A stretch of 64,000 bases of DNA from JAXMAZ01 sp046350115 (GTDB lineage Bacteria; Planctomycetota; Planctomycetia; Gemmatales; Gemmataceae). The translations under genes were made by a program, and so were the position numbers. The stretch covers positions 142,354 through 206,353 of the forward strand of contig JAXMAZ010000009.1 in NCBI GenBank assembly GCA_046350115.1, written 5' to 3'. This document shows, piece by piece, positions 8,192 to 16,244 of the stretch (positions are counted from its first letter, which is position 1; every line of letters begins with the position of its first letter). The notes under the pieces were generated by a model that did no database searches, had not been told where the DNA came from, and was given only the letters and a program-made list of their open reading frames with translations.

Positions 8192-9055
8192 TCACCCGAT
8201 CGGGTGGTACACGAGCACCGGCCCGGCCGCCCTGCGGATCACCTCGTCGGCGACGCTGCCGTGGACCAGCCGGCTGACCCCGGACCGGCCGTGCGTGGCC
8301 AGGGCGATGACGGTGGTCGGCGAATTGCCGGCGAACTCCAGGATGGCGGACGCCGGCGAGGCGTTGTGGACCACCTCTACCCGGGCGACGCCGGTCTTCG
8401 CGGCCAGCGCGGCGGTCGCCCGCTCCAGGTGCGGCTCGCCGGTCCCCGCCGCCTGCCCCGACGGCACGCACATCAGCAGGGTGAACTCGGACGTGAACAC
8501 GCCGCCCAGCCGGGCCGCGTATGGCAGCACGGCCTCGGCCAGTGACGACCCGTCCAGCGGGATGACCACCCGCTCGACGTGCCGCCGGGCGGTCAGGTCC
8601 AGGGCGTCCCCGTCCGCCGCGCGGACCGTGAGCACCGGGACCGGGGACGACCGGACCAGTTCGTCCGTCGTGCTGCCCAGCCAGAACCGGGCGAACCGCC
8701 CCCGGCCGTGGGTGGCCATCACCACCAGCTCGCTCCCGGTGGCGGTCACGGCCGCCGCCAAGGCGTCGGCCGGCGGGTCGTCGGTGTCCAGGTTGCGGGC
8801 GTCGACCGTCACCCCCGGGGCGGCCGTCCGCGCCCGAGAGACCAGGTCGGTCAGGTACTCCACCTCGGACTCCCGGAGCGTCTGGTCCAGGGTCGGGTCG
8901 GCCATCACCACCCCCTCGACCATGAGCGGGGCCGGGGGCACATGGCAGTGGGCCAGGTGGACCGTCCCGCCCGGCCCGGCCGCGGCCACCGCCCACGGGA
9001 TGGCGTGCTCGGCGATCGGCGTCCCGTCCACGGGCACCAGCACAGTTCGGAACAT
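8192..9055 (-). CDS. Universal stress protein with two UspA domains
   Basis: A 287-residue tandem universal stress protein. Domain 1 (about residues 1-140) begins FRTVLVPVDGTPIAEHAI and holds the ATP-binding pattern THGRGRFARFWLGSTTD. Domain 2 (about 150-287) holds VVIPLDGSSLAEAVL and THGRSGVSRLVHGSVADEV. Both match the Gx2Gx9G(S/T) nucleotide-binding signature, so ATP binding is expected in each half. The likely role is survival under stress; the target is unknown. ATG 9055 is preferred because GGAGG lies 8 bases upstream. It converges on the beta-propeller gene with an 18-base gap. Confidence 0.92.
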   Translation of the reverse strand: MFRTVLVPVDGTPIAEHAIPWAVAAAGPGGTVHLAHCHVPPAPLMVEGVVMADPTLDQTLRESEVEYLTDLVSRARTAAPGVTVDARNLDTDDPPADALAAAVTATGSELVVMATHGRGRFARFWLGSTTDELVRSSPVPVLTVRAADGDALDLTARRHVERVVIPLDGSSLAEAVLPYAARLGGVFTSEFTLLMCVPSGQAAGTGEPHLERATAALAAKTGVARVEVVHNASPASAILEFAGNSPTTVIALATHGRSGVSRLVHGSVADEVIRRAAGPVLVYHPIG

Positions 9056-9092
9056 GGCCCGCCCTCCAGGTGTTAACCGGACCCACACGTCC

Positions 9093-9098
9093 ATATTA
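9093..9098 (-). promoter_or_regulatory. Possible -10 box of the universal stress gene
   Basis: On the minus strand this reads TAATAT, about 38 bases upstream of the ATG at 9055, inside a short AT-rich patch. No -35 box is clear. Confidence 0.3.
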
Positions 9099-9225
9099 CC
9101 CGACCGATCGGGCGGGTGCGATTCGGCGGCCGCCCGAATCGCGTGCTACGGTGCATACGAACCGCAACGCTGCCGCGTCGGCTCCGGCCGGAATCGTCAG
9201 CCCGGGTCGCATCCGAGGGTGGGTG

Positions 9226-11673
9226 ATGAAGCAGTTGTACGCCGCCGGGCCGCTCATGGGTCGAGAGCCGCAAGTCGGGCTGTCCGCGGTCCGGGCCACA
9301 TCCGCCGGGGTCAAGCCGGACGAGCTGGTGGCCGCCCTGTCCGCCGCCGGATACACCCCGCCGCCGGCGAACACGACCGACCGTAAGCTGCCGGTCCGGC
9401 TGGCCTTGCTCAACACCCCGGCGGGCCGACTACTGACCCACATCGCCCCGAACGGCGGCACCTACTTCGCCCACACCCTGCTGGACGTGCCGGCGTCCGC
9501 CGACGCCCAGCTCGCCATCCAGACCTGGGGCAGCCCGCAGTGGCAGCGGCACGACCCGGACTCGCCGGCCGACCTGCCGGACCTGCCGTACCTGCCGGTG
9601 GCCGACGTGCTGGACGACGCCGCGGTGCAGAAGTGGCTCGACGCCCCGGCCCGCCGCGACCTGCTGGAGTTCGTGCTGACCGCCCTCCTGGGCACCCCGC
9701 CGACCACCCGCGTCATCGTCGCCGCCCCCGCCGACGACGTGGCCCGGGTGGTGTACGCCGTCACCCGGTCGCTGCCGCCGGGGCTGCTCGACGACTTCAC
9801 CTTCAGCACCTACGAGCCGGACCCACTCGCCTGCCCGGCCCGGCTGGTCGGGTACGACGCCGGGGCGGACGACTTGGAGCTGCCGGCCGGCTGCTACGCC
9901 GACGGCTGCGTCGGGTTCAACCCGGCCACCGGGAAGCGGTCCGAGCTGGCCGCCACGGTCCCGTTCGCCGGGTTCGCGGCCGACTGCCTGGCGACCGGCG
10001 AGTGCGGCCCGCTGGACGAGGTGAAGGCGACCTGGCAGCGGCTCGGGCTGACCGACCGCACGAAGTTCGACCTGGTGTTCCGGCTGGCCCGCGGGACCGG
10101 GGTGTGGACCAAGGAGGAGGCGGCCGAGGCGCTCCAGCACCCGACCCTGGCCGCCTGGGTGTCGAGCAAGACGGACGCGGTCAAGCAGTTCCTCGACTGG
10201 GCGATGGACGACCGGGAGTTCGCCACCGGGTCGTTCACCAAGGTGGTACAGACCCTGCGGCAGAAGCCGGACCACATCGCCAAGGTCGGCCCGGCGGTCC
10301 GCGAACTCGGGCTGAAGATGGTCCGCACCGGCGACCTGGTGCGGACGGCGAACGCCCTGGAGGTGGTGCTGCCGATGGTCGCCCCGGCTAAGGCGACGGC
10401 CGTCTGGGGCGAGCTGCTGGCCCAACTCGGCGACCCCACCCCGCTCGCCTGGCCGACCCGCTGGTATCTGCTCCCGCGGTTCGTCCGGTTCAAGCAGCAG
10501 CAGGGGGCGTCCGGCATCGACCCGGCCCTGGCCCGGTGGGTGGACGTGCCGGCGGACAAGCTGGGCGAACTCCTCGCCCTGGACCTGCCGCGGGCGTACC
10601 AGTTGGCGGCCGGCTGGGCCTGCCTGAACCAGCCGGGCGAGCCGTCCGCCGAGCTGGCCCGCACCATCGGCCGACACCCCGGGCTGACCCTCACCCTGCT
10701 CCAGCCGGACGAGCACGGGCTGACCGACGACCGGTCGGTGCAACTGTTCGAGCGGCTGCTCGCGGAGGCGCCCGAACACCCGTGGTTCGAGGACCTTCTC
10801 AGGGCCGCGGGCAAGTTCCCGGCCGACCTGCTCAACCGCTTCTTCGAGGCCACCCTCGCGTCCGGCAAGCTGGACGCGGACCGGGTGATCCGCACCCAGG
10901 GGCCGCAACTGTTGGAGCTGTTCGCCGGGCAGTCCGGCCTCGACCGGCTGGGGACTCAGTTCCTGGCGAACCCGCCGGCCGACCTGCTCCACAACCCGTC
11001 CCTGCTCGGGTTCCTCGACCGGCTCCGGGACGAGCCGCAGGTCGGGGACGCGCTCCAATCCCGGATCGCGGCCGTGAAGGCCGTCCGCGGCTACCTGGAC
11101 GAACCGGCGTTCGCCCCCGAGCCGATGACTGCCGCGGCCGAAGCCCTGCGGCTGACCCCGCCGGCGGTCCCGGCATCGGCGAAAAACGAGGTGTTCGCTG
11201 CCGTCTCCGGGGCGCTGGCCGGGCGAGCGACATCGGAGTCGCTGCAAGCCGACCTGGAAGCCGTCCTCGTCCGCTTCGGTGACGTGCTGGCGAATGACCC
11301 GGCTGACCTGTCCGAGAACCTGCTCCGCGACCTCCGCGGGCGGACCGACTTCGCCCGCCGGCCGGGGCTGGTTCACGCCTTCCTGGCGGTCGCCCTCGGG
11401 GCCGCAAAGTCGCCGGAGCTGGTCGGCAAGCTGGACGGGCTGGACGTGCAGGCGTTCGCCATCGCCACGGAATCGGCGAAGGCGGGCGGCCGGCGACTGC
11501 TGGCCGAAATCGACGCCCGCACCAGTGACTGGCCGAAAGCAGCGAAGACGCAGTGGGGCTTCCTGAAGGCGGCGGTGCAGCCGCGGAGCCGGCTGCTGCG
11601 GGACGTGGCAGTATTCGTTGCCGGGGCGGCAGTCGCGTCGGTCGGGTGGGCGGTGATGCGGTTCGTGGGCTAG
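9226..11673 (+). CDS. Large GAP1-N2-like protein with C-terminal membrane anchor
   Basis: An 815-residue protein. The first 230 residues resemble the N-terminal domain of GTPase-associated protein 1 (GAP1-N2): AAGPLMGREPQVGLSAVRAT at the start, LLNTPAGRLLTHIAPNGGTY, and LPPGLLDDFTFSTYEPDP. That family is known from bacterial NTP-dependent conflict systems. The rest is mostly helical and Leu/Ala-rich without a recognised enzyme motif. The last about 22 residues are hydrophobic (VAVFVAGAAVASVGWAV), suggesting a tail anchor. No partner GTPase is adjacent. Start ATG 9226 has GAGG just upstream and removes a 52-residue GC-rich extension. Its stop codon overlaps that of the convergent dehydrogenase gene in the sequence GCTAGC. 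Confidence 0.65.
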   Translation: MKQLYAAGPLMGREPQVGLSAVRATSAGVKPDELVAALSAAGYTPPPANTTDRKLPVRLALLNTPAGRLLTHIAPNGGTYFAHTLLDVPASADAQLAIQTWGSPQWQRHDPDSPADLPDLPYLPVADVLDDAAVQKWLDAPARRDLLEFVLTALLGTPPTTRVIVAAPADDVARVVYAVTRSLPPGLLDDFTFSTYEPDPLACPARLVGYDAGADDLELPAGCYADGCVGFNPATGKRSELAATVPFAGFAADCLATGECGPLDEVKATWQRLGLTDRTKFDLVFRLARGTGVWTKEEAAEALQHPTLAAWVSSKTDAVKQFLDWAMDDREFATGSFTKVVQTLRQKPDHIAKVGPAVRELGLKMVRTGDLVRTANALEVVLPMVAPAKATAVWGELLAQLGDPTPLAWPTRWYLLPRFVRFKQQQGASGIDPALARWVDVPADKLGELLALDLPRAYQLAAGWACLNQPGEPSAELARTIGRHPGLTLTLLQPDEHGLTDDRSVQLFERLLAEAPEHPWFEDLLRAAGKFPADLLNRFFEATLASGKLDADRVIRTQGPQLLELFAGQSGLDRLGTQFLANPPADLLHNPSLLGFLDRLRDEPQVGDALQSRIAAVKAVRGYLDEPAFAPEPMTAAAEALRLTPPAVPASAKNEVFAAVSGALAGRATSESLQADLEAVLVRFGDVLANDPADLSENLLRDLRGRTDFARRPGLVHAFLAVALGAAKSPELVGKLDGLDVQAFAIATESAKAGGRRLLAEIDARTSDWPKAAKTQWGFLKAAVQPRSRLLRDVAVFVAGAAVASVGWAVMRFVG

Positions 11674-12698
11674 CCACCCAGCCGCTCGACGATCGCGCTG
11701 GTGAACTCGGCGGTGCCGGCCGCCCCGCCCAGGTCGCTCGGGCGGGGCGTTCCGGCGGTCAGTACGGCCTCCACCGCCGCCACGATCCGCCCGGCCGCCG
11801 CCGGCTCGCCCATCCCCTTCAACATCTCGACCGCCGGCAGGAGGAGCGGCAGCGGGTTCGCCCGGTCCGGCTGGACGGCCTCGTACCCGGACCCGTACAC
11901 CGCCTCGTACACCGTCACCCCGTCCCCGTGGTTGACCGCCGCCGTCGCGCTGATCCCGCCGACCAGCCCGGCCCCCAGGTCGCTCAGCAGGTCGCCGTAC
12001 AGGTTGCCGGCCGCCATCACCTCGAACTGCTGCGGCTTGCTCACCAACTGCATGCAGGTGTTGTCCACGATCATCTCTTTCGGCGCGATCTCCGGGAACT
12101 CCTTGGCCACCCGCCGGAAGCAGTCCAGGTACAGCCCGTCGGCCAGTTTCAGGATGTTCGCCTTGTGGATGCAGTGGACCGACTTCCGCCCCTCCCGCCG
12201 GGCCAGCTCGAAGGCGAACCGGAAGAACCGCAGGCAGGCCGCCTCGGTCACCACCTTGAAGCTCTGCACCACGCCGGGGACGATCTCGTGTTCGCTGGAC
12301 GCGTACAGATCCTCGGTGATCTCCCGGACGAGCAGGAAGTTGACCCCGGCAAACCGGCCCGGCAGCCCGGCCAGGTTGTGCACCGGGCGGACGGACGCGA
12401 ACAGCCCGAGCCGGCGGCGGAACTCGACGTTGTAGTTGTGCGGCACGCTCGGCCCGTGGGCCGTCGGGGTGCCGGCCCCCTTCGGTTGGAGCAGCTTGGT
12501 TTTCAGGACGACGCCGTGCCGGCGGACCGCGGCCAGGGCGTCGGCCGGGATGGCGTCTTTGCCCTGCTCGATCGCGGCCCGGCCGGCGGCGAACACCTCG
12601 AACTCGACCGGCACGCCGGCCGCCGCCAGCACCCTACGGACGGCCTGTTCCTGATCGTACCCGACCCCGCCGCCCTGGATGAACACCGCCGTCCGCAT
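11670..12698 (-). CDS. Isocitrate/isopropylmalate dehydrogenase family protein, divergent member
   Basis: A 342-residue member of the metal-dependent beta-decarboxylating dehydrogenase family. Recognisable parts are LGLFASVRPVHNLAG, LVREITEDLYASSEHEIVPG, VHCIHKANILKLADG and AAGNLYGDLLSDLGAGLVGG. The N-terminal GDGIGPE loop is replaced by QGGGVGYD. The usual HGSAPDIAGKG cofactor loop is replaced by YGSGYEAVQPDRANP, so its substrate or cofactor choice may differ from the canonical paralogue at 16245-17243. ATG 12698 is preferred because residues upstream show no homology and GGCGAGGGCG lies just before it. The most cautious name is an NAD-dependent isocitrate dehydrogenase-like protein. Confidence 0.85.
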   Translation of the reverse strand: MRTAVFIQGGGVGYDQEQAVRRVLAAAGVPVEFEVFAAGRAAIEQGKDAIPADALAAVRRHGVVLKTKLLQPKGAGTPTAHGPSVPHNYNVEFRRRLGLFASVRPVHNLAGLPGRFAGVNFLLVREITEDLYASSEHEIVPGVVQSFKVVTEAACLRFFRFAFELARREGRKSVHCIHKANILKLADGLYLDCFRRVAKEFPEIAPKEMIVDNTCMQLVSKPQQFEVMAAGNLYGDLLSDLGAGLVGGISATAAVNHGDGVTVYEAVYGSGYEAVQPDRANPLPLLLPAVEMLKGMGEPAAAGRIVAAVEAVLTAGTPRPSDLGGAAGTAEFTSAIVERLGG

Positions 12699-12767
12699 GG
12701 CCCGCCCTCGCCGGAGAATGTCCCGGCTACTGTACGATTCGCGGACCCACTCGCCGCCGGTCCGGGG

Positions 12768-12773
12768 TATACT
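12768..12773 (+). promoter_or_regulatory. Possible -10 box before methyltransferase gene 1
   Basis: A consensus-like TATACT lies 32 bases before the ATG at 12805, in the divergent gap shared with the dehydrogenase gene. The -35 region is weak. Confidence 0.35.
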
Positions 12774-12804
12774 CGCCGCCACCCTCGCCCGCGGGGAACA
12801 GGTC

Positions 12805-14310
12805 ATGGCCGAGCCGTTCGCATATGACGCCGTCGCGTACCGCACCCACGCGCTGCCGACCGCCCACCCAGACAACTTCTACGTCATCGGGTCGCTGTAC
12901 GGCCTGTCCCCGGCCCCGGCCGAGCGGTGCCGGTATCTGGAGGTGGGGTGCGGGACCGGCACCCACCTGATCGCCGCCGCCCTCGCCCTGCCGGCCGCCC
13001 GGTTCGTCGGCGTCGATCTTTCTGCGGCGGCTGTCGAACGAGGGTGGCAGGTCGTCCGCGACCTGGGGCTGCCGAACGTGGAGTTGGTTCACGCCGACCT
13101 GCTGGCCTGGAACCCCGGGCCGGAGCCGTTCGACTACATCGCCGCCCACGGCGTCTACTCCTGGGTGCCGGCCCCCGTCCGCGACCGCCTGCTCGCTTTG
13201 TGCCAGGAGAAGCTGGCCCCCGACGGGCTGGCGTACATCAGTTACAACGCCCTCCCCGGGTCGCACTTCCGCCGGGTGATCTGGGACATGCTGAAGCTGC
13301 ATACCCGCGGCACGGCCGACCCCGGCGAGCAGATCGCCGAGGCCCGCGGCTGTCTGCAATTCCTGCACGACGGTCTGTCCACCTCCGGGGACGTGTGGGC
13401 GGCGGCCATCCGGTCGGACGTGGAAAAGGCGATCGACCCGGAGGACTCGTACCTCCTGTACCACGACGACCTGTCCCCGACGAACGACCCGATGTACCTG
13501 ACCGACTTCGTCGCCCACGCCGGCCGGTACGGGCTGGGGTACGTCGCCGACTCGCAGCCGCAGACCCAGTCGACCGCCGGGTTCCCGCCGGCCATCGCCC
13601 GCCAACTGGCCGCGATGCAGAAGCAAGACCCGCTTTTGCGGGAGCAGTACCTCGACTTCCTGAAGCTGCGGCGGTTCCACCGGACCATCCTGTGCCGGGC
13701 GGACCGCGCCCCGCTGGCCGTACCGTCCGCGGAGGCCATCCCTGATCTGCACGTATCCACGATGGCCAGCCGGGTGACGGAGAGCGTGGACCTGTCCCCG
13801 GGCACGGCCATGGCGTTCGGCACCCCGACCGGCCGGAAGGTGACGGTGGACCAACCGCTCCCGAAGGCCGTGCTGACGACCCTGTGCGACCGCAGCCCCG
13901 AGCGGATCCCGTTTTCCGAACTGGTCGAGGCGGTCGCCGGCCGGCTCGGTGGCTCGGCCCAGGTCAACGCCTGGGAACTGGCGAACATGGTGTTGGACGG
14001 GTACTCGAACGGGTTCTGTGACCTGCACGGGCACCGGCCGGCGATCGCGTTCACCCCCGGGGAACGGCCGGCCGCCAGCCCGCTCGCCCGGCGGGAGGCG
14101 GCGACCGGCAACCACGTCACCACCCTGCTCCACACCACCCTGCGGCTGGACGACGAGCCGAGCCGCCGGCTGGTCCAACTGATGGACGGCACCCGGGACC
14201 GGGCGGCCCTGGCCGCCGGGCTGGCCGGGCTGGTGCCGGCCGACCAGGTCGCCGCCGGGGTGGAAAACTCCCTCGCCTGGCTGGCCAAGGCGGGGCTGCT
14301 GATGGGCTAG
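12805..14310 (+). CDS. SAM-dependent methyltransferase with regulatory domain, copy 1
   Basis: A 501-residue class I methyltransferase. The Rossmann core includes motif I YLEVGCGTGTHLIAAAL (residues 44-60), VGVDLS after beta-strand 2, and FDYIAAHGVYSWVP. The middle part (about 220-330, YLLYHDDLSPTNDPMYLTDF) fits the methyltransferase regulatory domain, and a C-terminal domain of unknown role follows. The substrate is unknown. It is a tandem paralogue of the next gene, and two core segments are nearly identical at DNA level while the rest has diverged. ATG 12805 follows GGGGAACAGGTC. Confidence 0.9.
   Translation: MAEPFAYDAVAYRTHALPTAHPDNFYVIGSLYGLSPAPAERCRYLEVGCGTGTHLIAAALALPAARFVGVDLSAAAVERGWQVVRDLGLPNVELVHADLLAWNPGPEPFDYIAAHGVYSWVPAPVRDRLLALCQEKLAPDGLAYISYNALPGSHFRRVIWDMLKLHTRGTADPGEQIAEARGCLQFLHDGLSTSGDVWAAAIRSDVEKAIDPEDSYLLYHDDLSPTNDPMYLTDFVAHAGRYGLGYVADSQPQTQSTAGFPPAIARQLAAMQKQDPLLREQYLDFLKLRRFHRTILCRADRAPLAVPSAEAIPDLHVSTMASRVTESVDLSPGTAMAFGTPTGRKVTVDQPLPKAVLTTLCDRSPERIPFSELVEAVAGRLGGSAQVNAWELANMVLDGYSNGFCDLHGHRPAIAFTPGERPAASPLARREAATGNHVTTLLHTTLRLDDEPSRRLVQLMDGTRDRAALAAGLAGLVPADQVAAGVENSLAWLAKAGLLMG
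12901..13196 (+). repeat. Core block shared with methyltransferase copy 2
   Basis: Bases 12901-13011 match 14586-14696 with one mismatch in 111. Bases 13108-13196 match 14793-14881 over 89 of 89. The roughly 95 bases in between have diverged clearly. The offset is 1685 in both blocks, so they are collinear. Confidence 0.85.
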
Positions 14311-14330
14311 CGGTGTGGTGTGGTTGCCTT

Positions 14331-14438
14331 GTAGGGTGCGTTGAGGCTCTGCGAAACGCACCGCGAGACTTCCGCCCACGCACGTCGTCGTTGCGGGGCC
14401 GGTGCCTTTCGTCGCCGAGCCTCCTCAACGCACCCCAC
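14331..14438. repeat. Palindromic element, GTAGGGTGCGTTGAGG family
   Basis: The left arm begins GTAGGGTGCGTTGAGGCTCT and the right arm ends CCTCAACGCACCCCAC, so the outer ends pair with one mismatch. It fills most of the gap between the two methyltransferase genes. The family recurs at 15968, 31100 and 63726-63970. Confidence 0.8.
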
Positions 14439-14489
14439 AGGGCGGATGGCCGGCCGCCGGTTCGGATAGCTCGCCCGGGAGGGGTTCCG

Positions 14490-15971
14490 ATGACCGCCGC
14501 GTTCGCCTACGACGCCGTCGCCTACCGCACCCGGCCGATGGGCCAGTTCCACCCGGACCGGCTGGACGTGGTCGGCCGCTTGTTCGGCCTGTCCCCGGCG
14601 CCGGCCGAGCGGTGCCGGTATCTGGAGGTGGGGTGCGGGACCGGCACCCACCTGATCGCCGCCGCCCTCGCCCTGCCGGCCGCCCGGTTCGTCGGCATCG
14701 ACCTGTCCCGGACGGCGATCGAAGCGGGCCGGGCCGCGGTCGCCGAGCTGGGGCTAGCGAACGTCGAGTTAGCCCACGCCGACCTGACGAGTTGGAACCC
14801 CGGGCCGGAGCCGTTCGACTACATCGCCGCCCACGGCGTCTACTCCTGGGTGCCGGCCCCCGTCCGCGACCGCCTGCTCGCCCTGTGCGGCCGGGCACTC
14901 GCCCCCAACGGCCTCGCCTACATCAGCTACAACACGTACCCCGGCTGCCGATTCCGGGAGGCGGTGTGGGACATGCTCAAGTTCCACACCCGGGAGGCCA
15001 CCGACCCGCCGGCCCGGATCTCCGCGGCGAAGGAGTTCATCACCTTCCTGACCGCCGCCCAGACGGACTCCGACGACCCGGCCGCCCGGCTGGTGATGAA
15101 CTGGGCCAAGAAGGCGAGCGACCCGGACCGGGTCCACTGGCTGTACCACGACGACCTGTCCGAAGTGAACGACCCGGTGTACCTGCTCGACTTCGTCCGC
15201 CACGCCGGCGAACACGGGCTGCGGTTCGCGGCCGAGGCGGTGGTGATGGACATGTACCCGGTCGGTCTGCCGCCGCTGGTCTGCCAGGTGCTCGCCGGGC
15301 TGGCCGACCAGGATTTACTGCTGAAGGAGCAGTACCTCGACTTCGTCCGGCTGCGGTCGTTCCGCCAGACGGTCCTCTGCCGGGCGGGCCTGGAACCGCG
15401 ACCGGAGCCGAACCCGACCCGGGTGCGGGAGCTGTTCGTCACCACCGCGGCCAAGCAAGTCTGCGAGCCGGGGCCAGGGGTGGCGTTCGAGCTGCGGCCC
15501 GGGGTCCGCGGCCGGATCGACCAGCCGCTCCCGGCCGCCGTCCTCGACGCGCTCATCGACCGCAGCCCAGGCCGGCTCTCGTTCACCGAACTGTCGCACG
15601 CGTGCCAGGCGAAGGCTGGCAGTGAGGGGAGCGATGCCGGCCTCGTCGGCGTGCTGTTCGACCTGTACACCACGGGGCTGATCGACCTGCACGGCTTCCG
15701 CCCGGCCGTCCCGGGCGCCCCCGGGGAGCGGCCCACCGCCAGCCCGCTCGCCCGCCGGGAGGCGGCGGCCGGGGCCGCCGTCACCACCCTCTACCACACG
15801 ACGGTGACGCTGGACGAGCCTATCCGCCGGCTGGTCCGCCTGCTCGACGGAACGCGAGACCGGGCGGCGATTGCGAACGAAATGCGGTCGGTCGTGCCGG
15901 CGGACCAGCTCGACGCCAACATCGACAAGTCGCTGGCGTGGTTGGCGAAGGCGGGGCTGCTGGTTTCGTAG
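14490..15971 (+). CDS. SAM-dependent methyltransferase with regulatory domain, copy 2
   Basis: A 493-residue paralogue of the preceding gene with the same architecture. Motif I YLEVGCGTGTHLI sits at residues 44-56, then VGIDLSRTAIEAG and FDYIAAHGVYSWVP, a middle regulatory domain (LYHDDLSEVNDPVYLLDF) and a C-terminal domain ending DKSLAWLAKAGLLVS. The substrate is unknown. ATG 14490 has GGGAGG about 8 bases upstream. The stop codon TAG (15969-15971) lies inside the GTAGGG end of a palindromic element, so the element defines the protein's C-terminus. Confidence 0.9.
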   Translation: MTAAFAYDAVAYRTRPMGQFHPDRLDVVGRLFGLSPAPAERCRYLEVGCGTGTHLIAAALALPAARFVGIDLSRTAIEAGRAAVAELGLANVELAHADLTSWNPGPEPFDYIAAHGVYSWVPAPVRDRLLALCGRALAPNGLAYISYNTYPGCRFREAVWDMLKFHTREATDPPARISAAKEFITFLTAAQTDSDDPAARLVMNWAKKASDPDRVHWLYHDDLSEVNDPVYLLDFVRHAGEHGLRFAAEAVVMDMYPVGLPPLVCQVLAGLADQDLLLKEQYLDFVRLRSFRQTVLCRAGLEPRPEPNPTRVRELFVTTAAKQVCEPGPGVAFELRPGVRGRIDQPLPAAVLDALIDRSPGRLSFTELSHACQAKAGSEGSDAGLVGVLFDLYTTGLIDLHGFRPAVPGAPGERPTASPLARREAAAGAAVTTLYHTTVTLDEPIRRLVRLLDGTRDRAAIANEMRSVVPADQLDANIDKSLAWLAKAGLLVS

Positions 15972-16000
15972 GGTGCGTTGAGGCTCTGAAAAACGCACCG
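15968..16000. repeat. Single-arm palindromic element, GTAGGGTGCGTTGAGG family
   Basis: It begins GTAGGGTGCGTTGAGGCTCT and continues to AAACGCACCG. The first arm GGTGCGTT can pair with AACGCACC within the unit. Its TAG is the stop codon of methyltransferase copy 2. Confidence 0.75.
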
Positions 16001-16046
16001 CGGCGATCGCATTCGTCGGCTGCTTCCTCCAACCATCGGCTTCGAC

Positions 16047-16174
16047 GGGGAGGGCGAGGCTCCTGCCGAGCCGGCCGCGGGGCAAGCAGGATGCCACACC
16101 GGTGACGTCCACCGGTGCGGCTACCGGCCGTTGCCACGCCGGCTCCCCGGCTCGGCAGGAGCCTCGCCCTCCCC
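16047..16174. repeat. Palindromic element, AGGGCGAGGCTCCTGCC family
   Basis: A perfect 26-bp inverted repeat (16047-16072 and 16149-16174) around a 76-base centre that contains further short inverted repeats (CACCGGTG). The same arms recur at 19544-19675. It fills the gap between convergent methyltransferase and dehydrogenase genes; no gene is seen here. Confidence 0.9.
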
Positions 16175-16244
16175 CGGACTACGCGCCCGACGTGGGACGA
16201 TGTCAGTGCCGGTTACGATCGCTCACGCCACTTGCCATGCCCGC

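Noticed and set aside
9430..11376. 648-residue minus-strand frame
   Set aside because: Antisense to the GAP1-like gene, low-complexity composition, no start signal or homology.
14331..14438. Repeat considered as a CRISPR unit
   Set aside because: Spacing is irregular, arms are palindromic and there are no unique spacers or cas genes.
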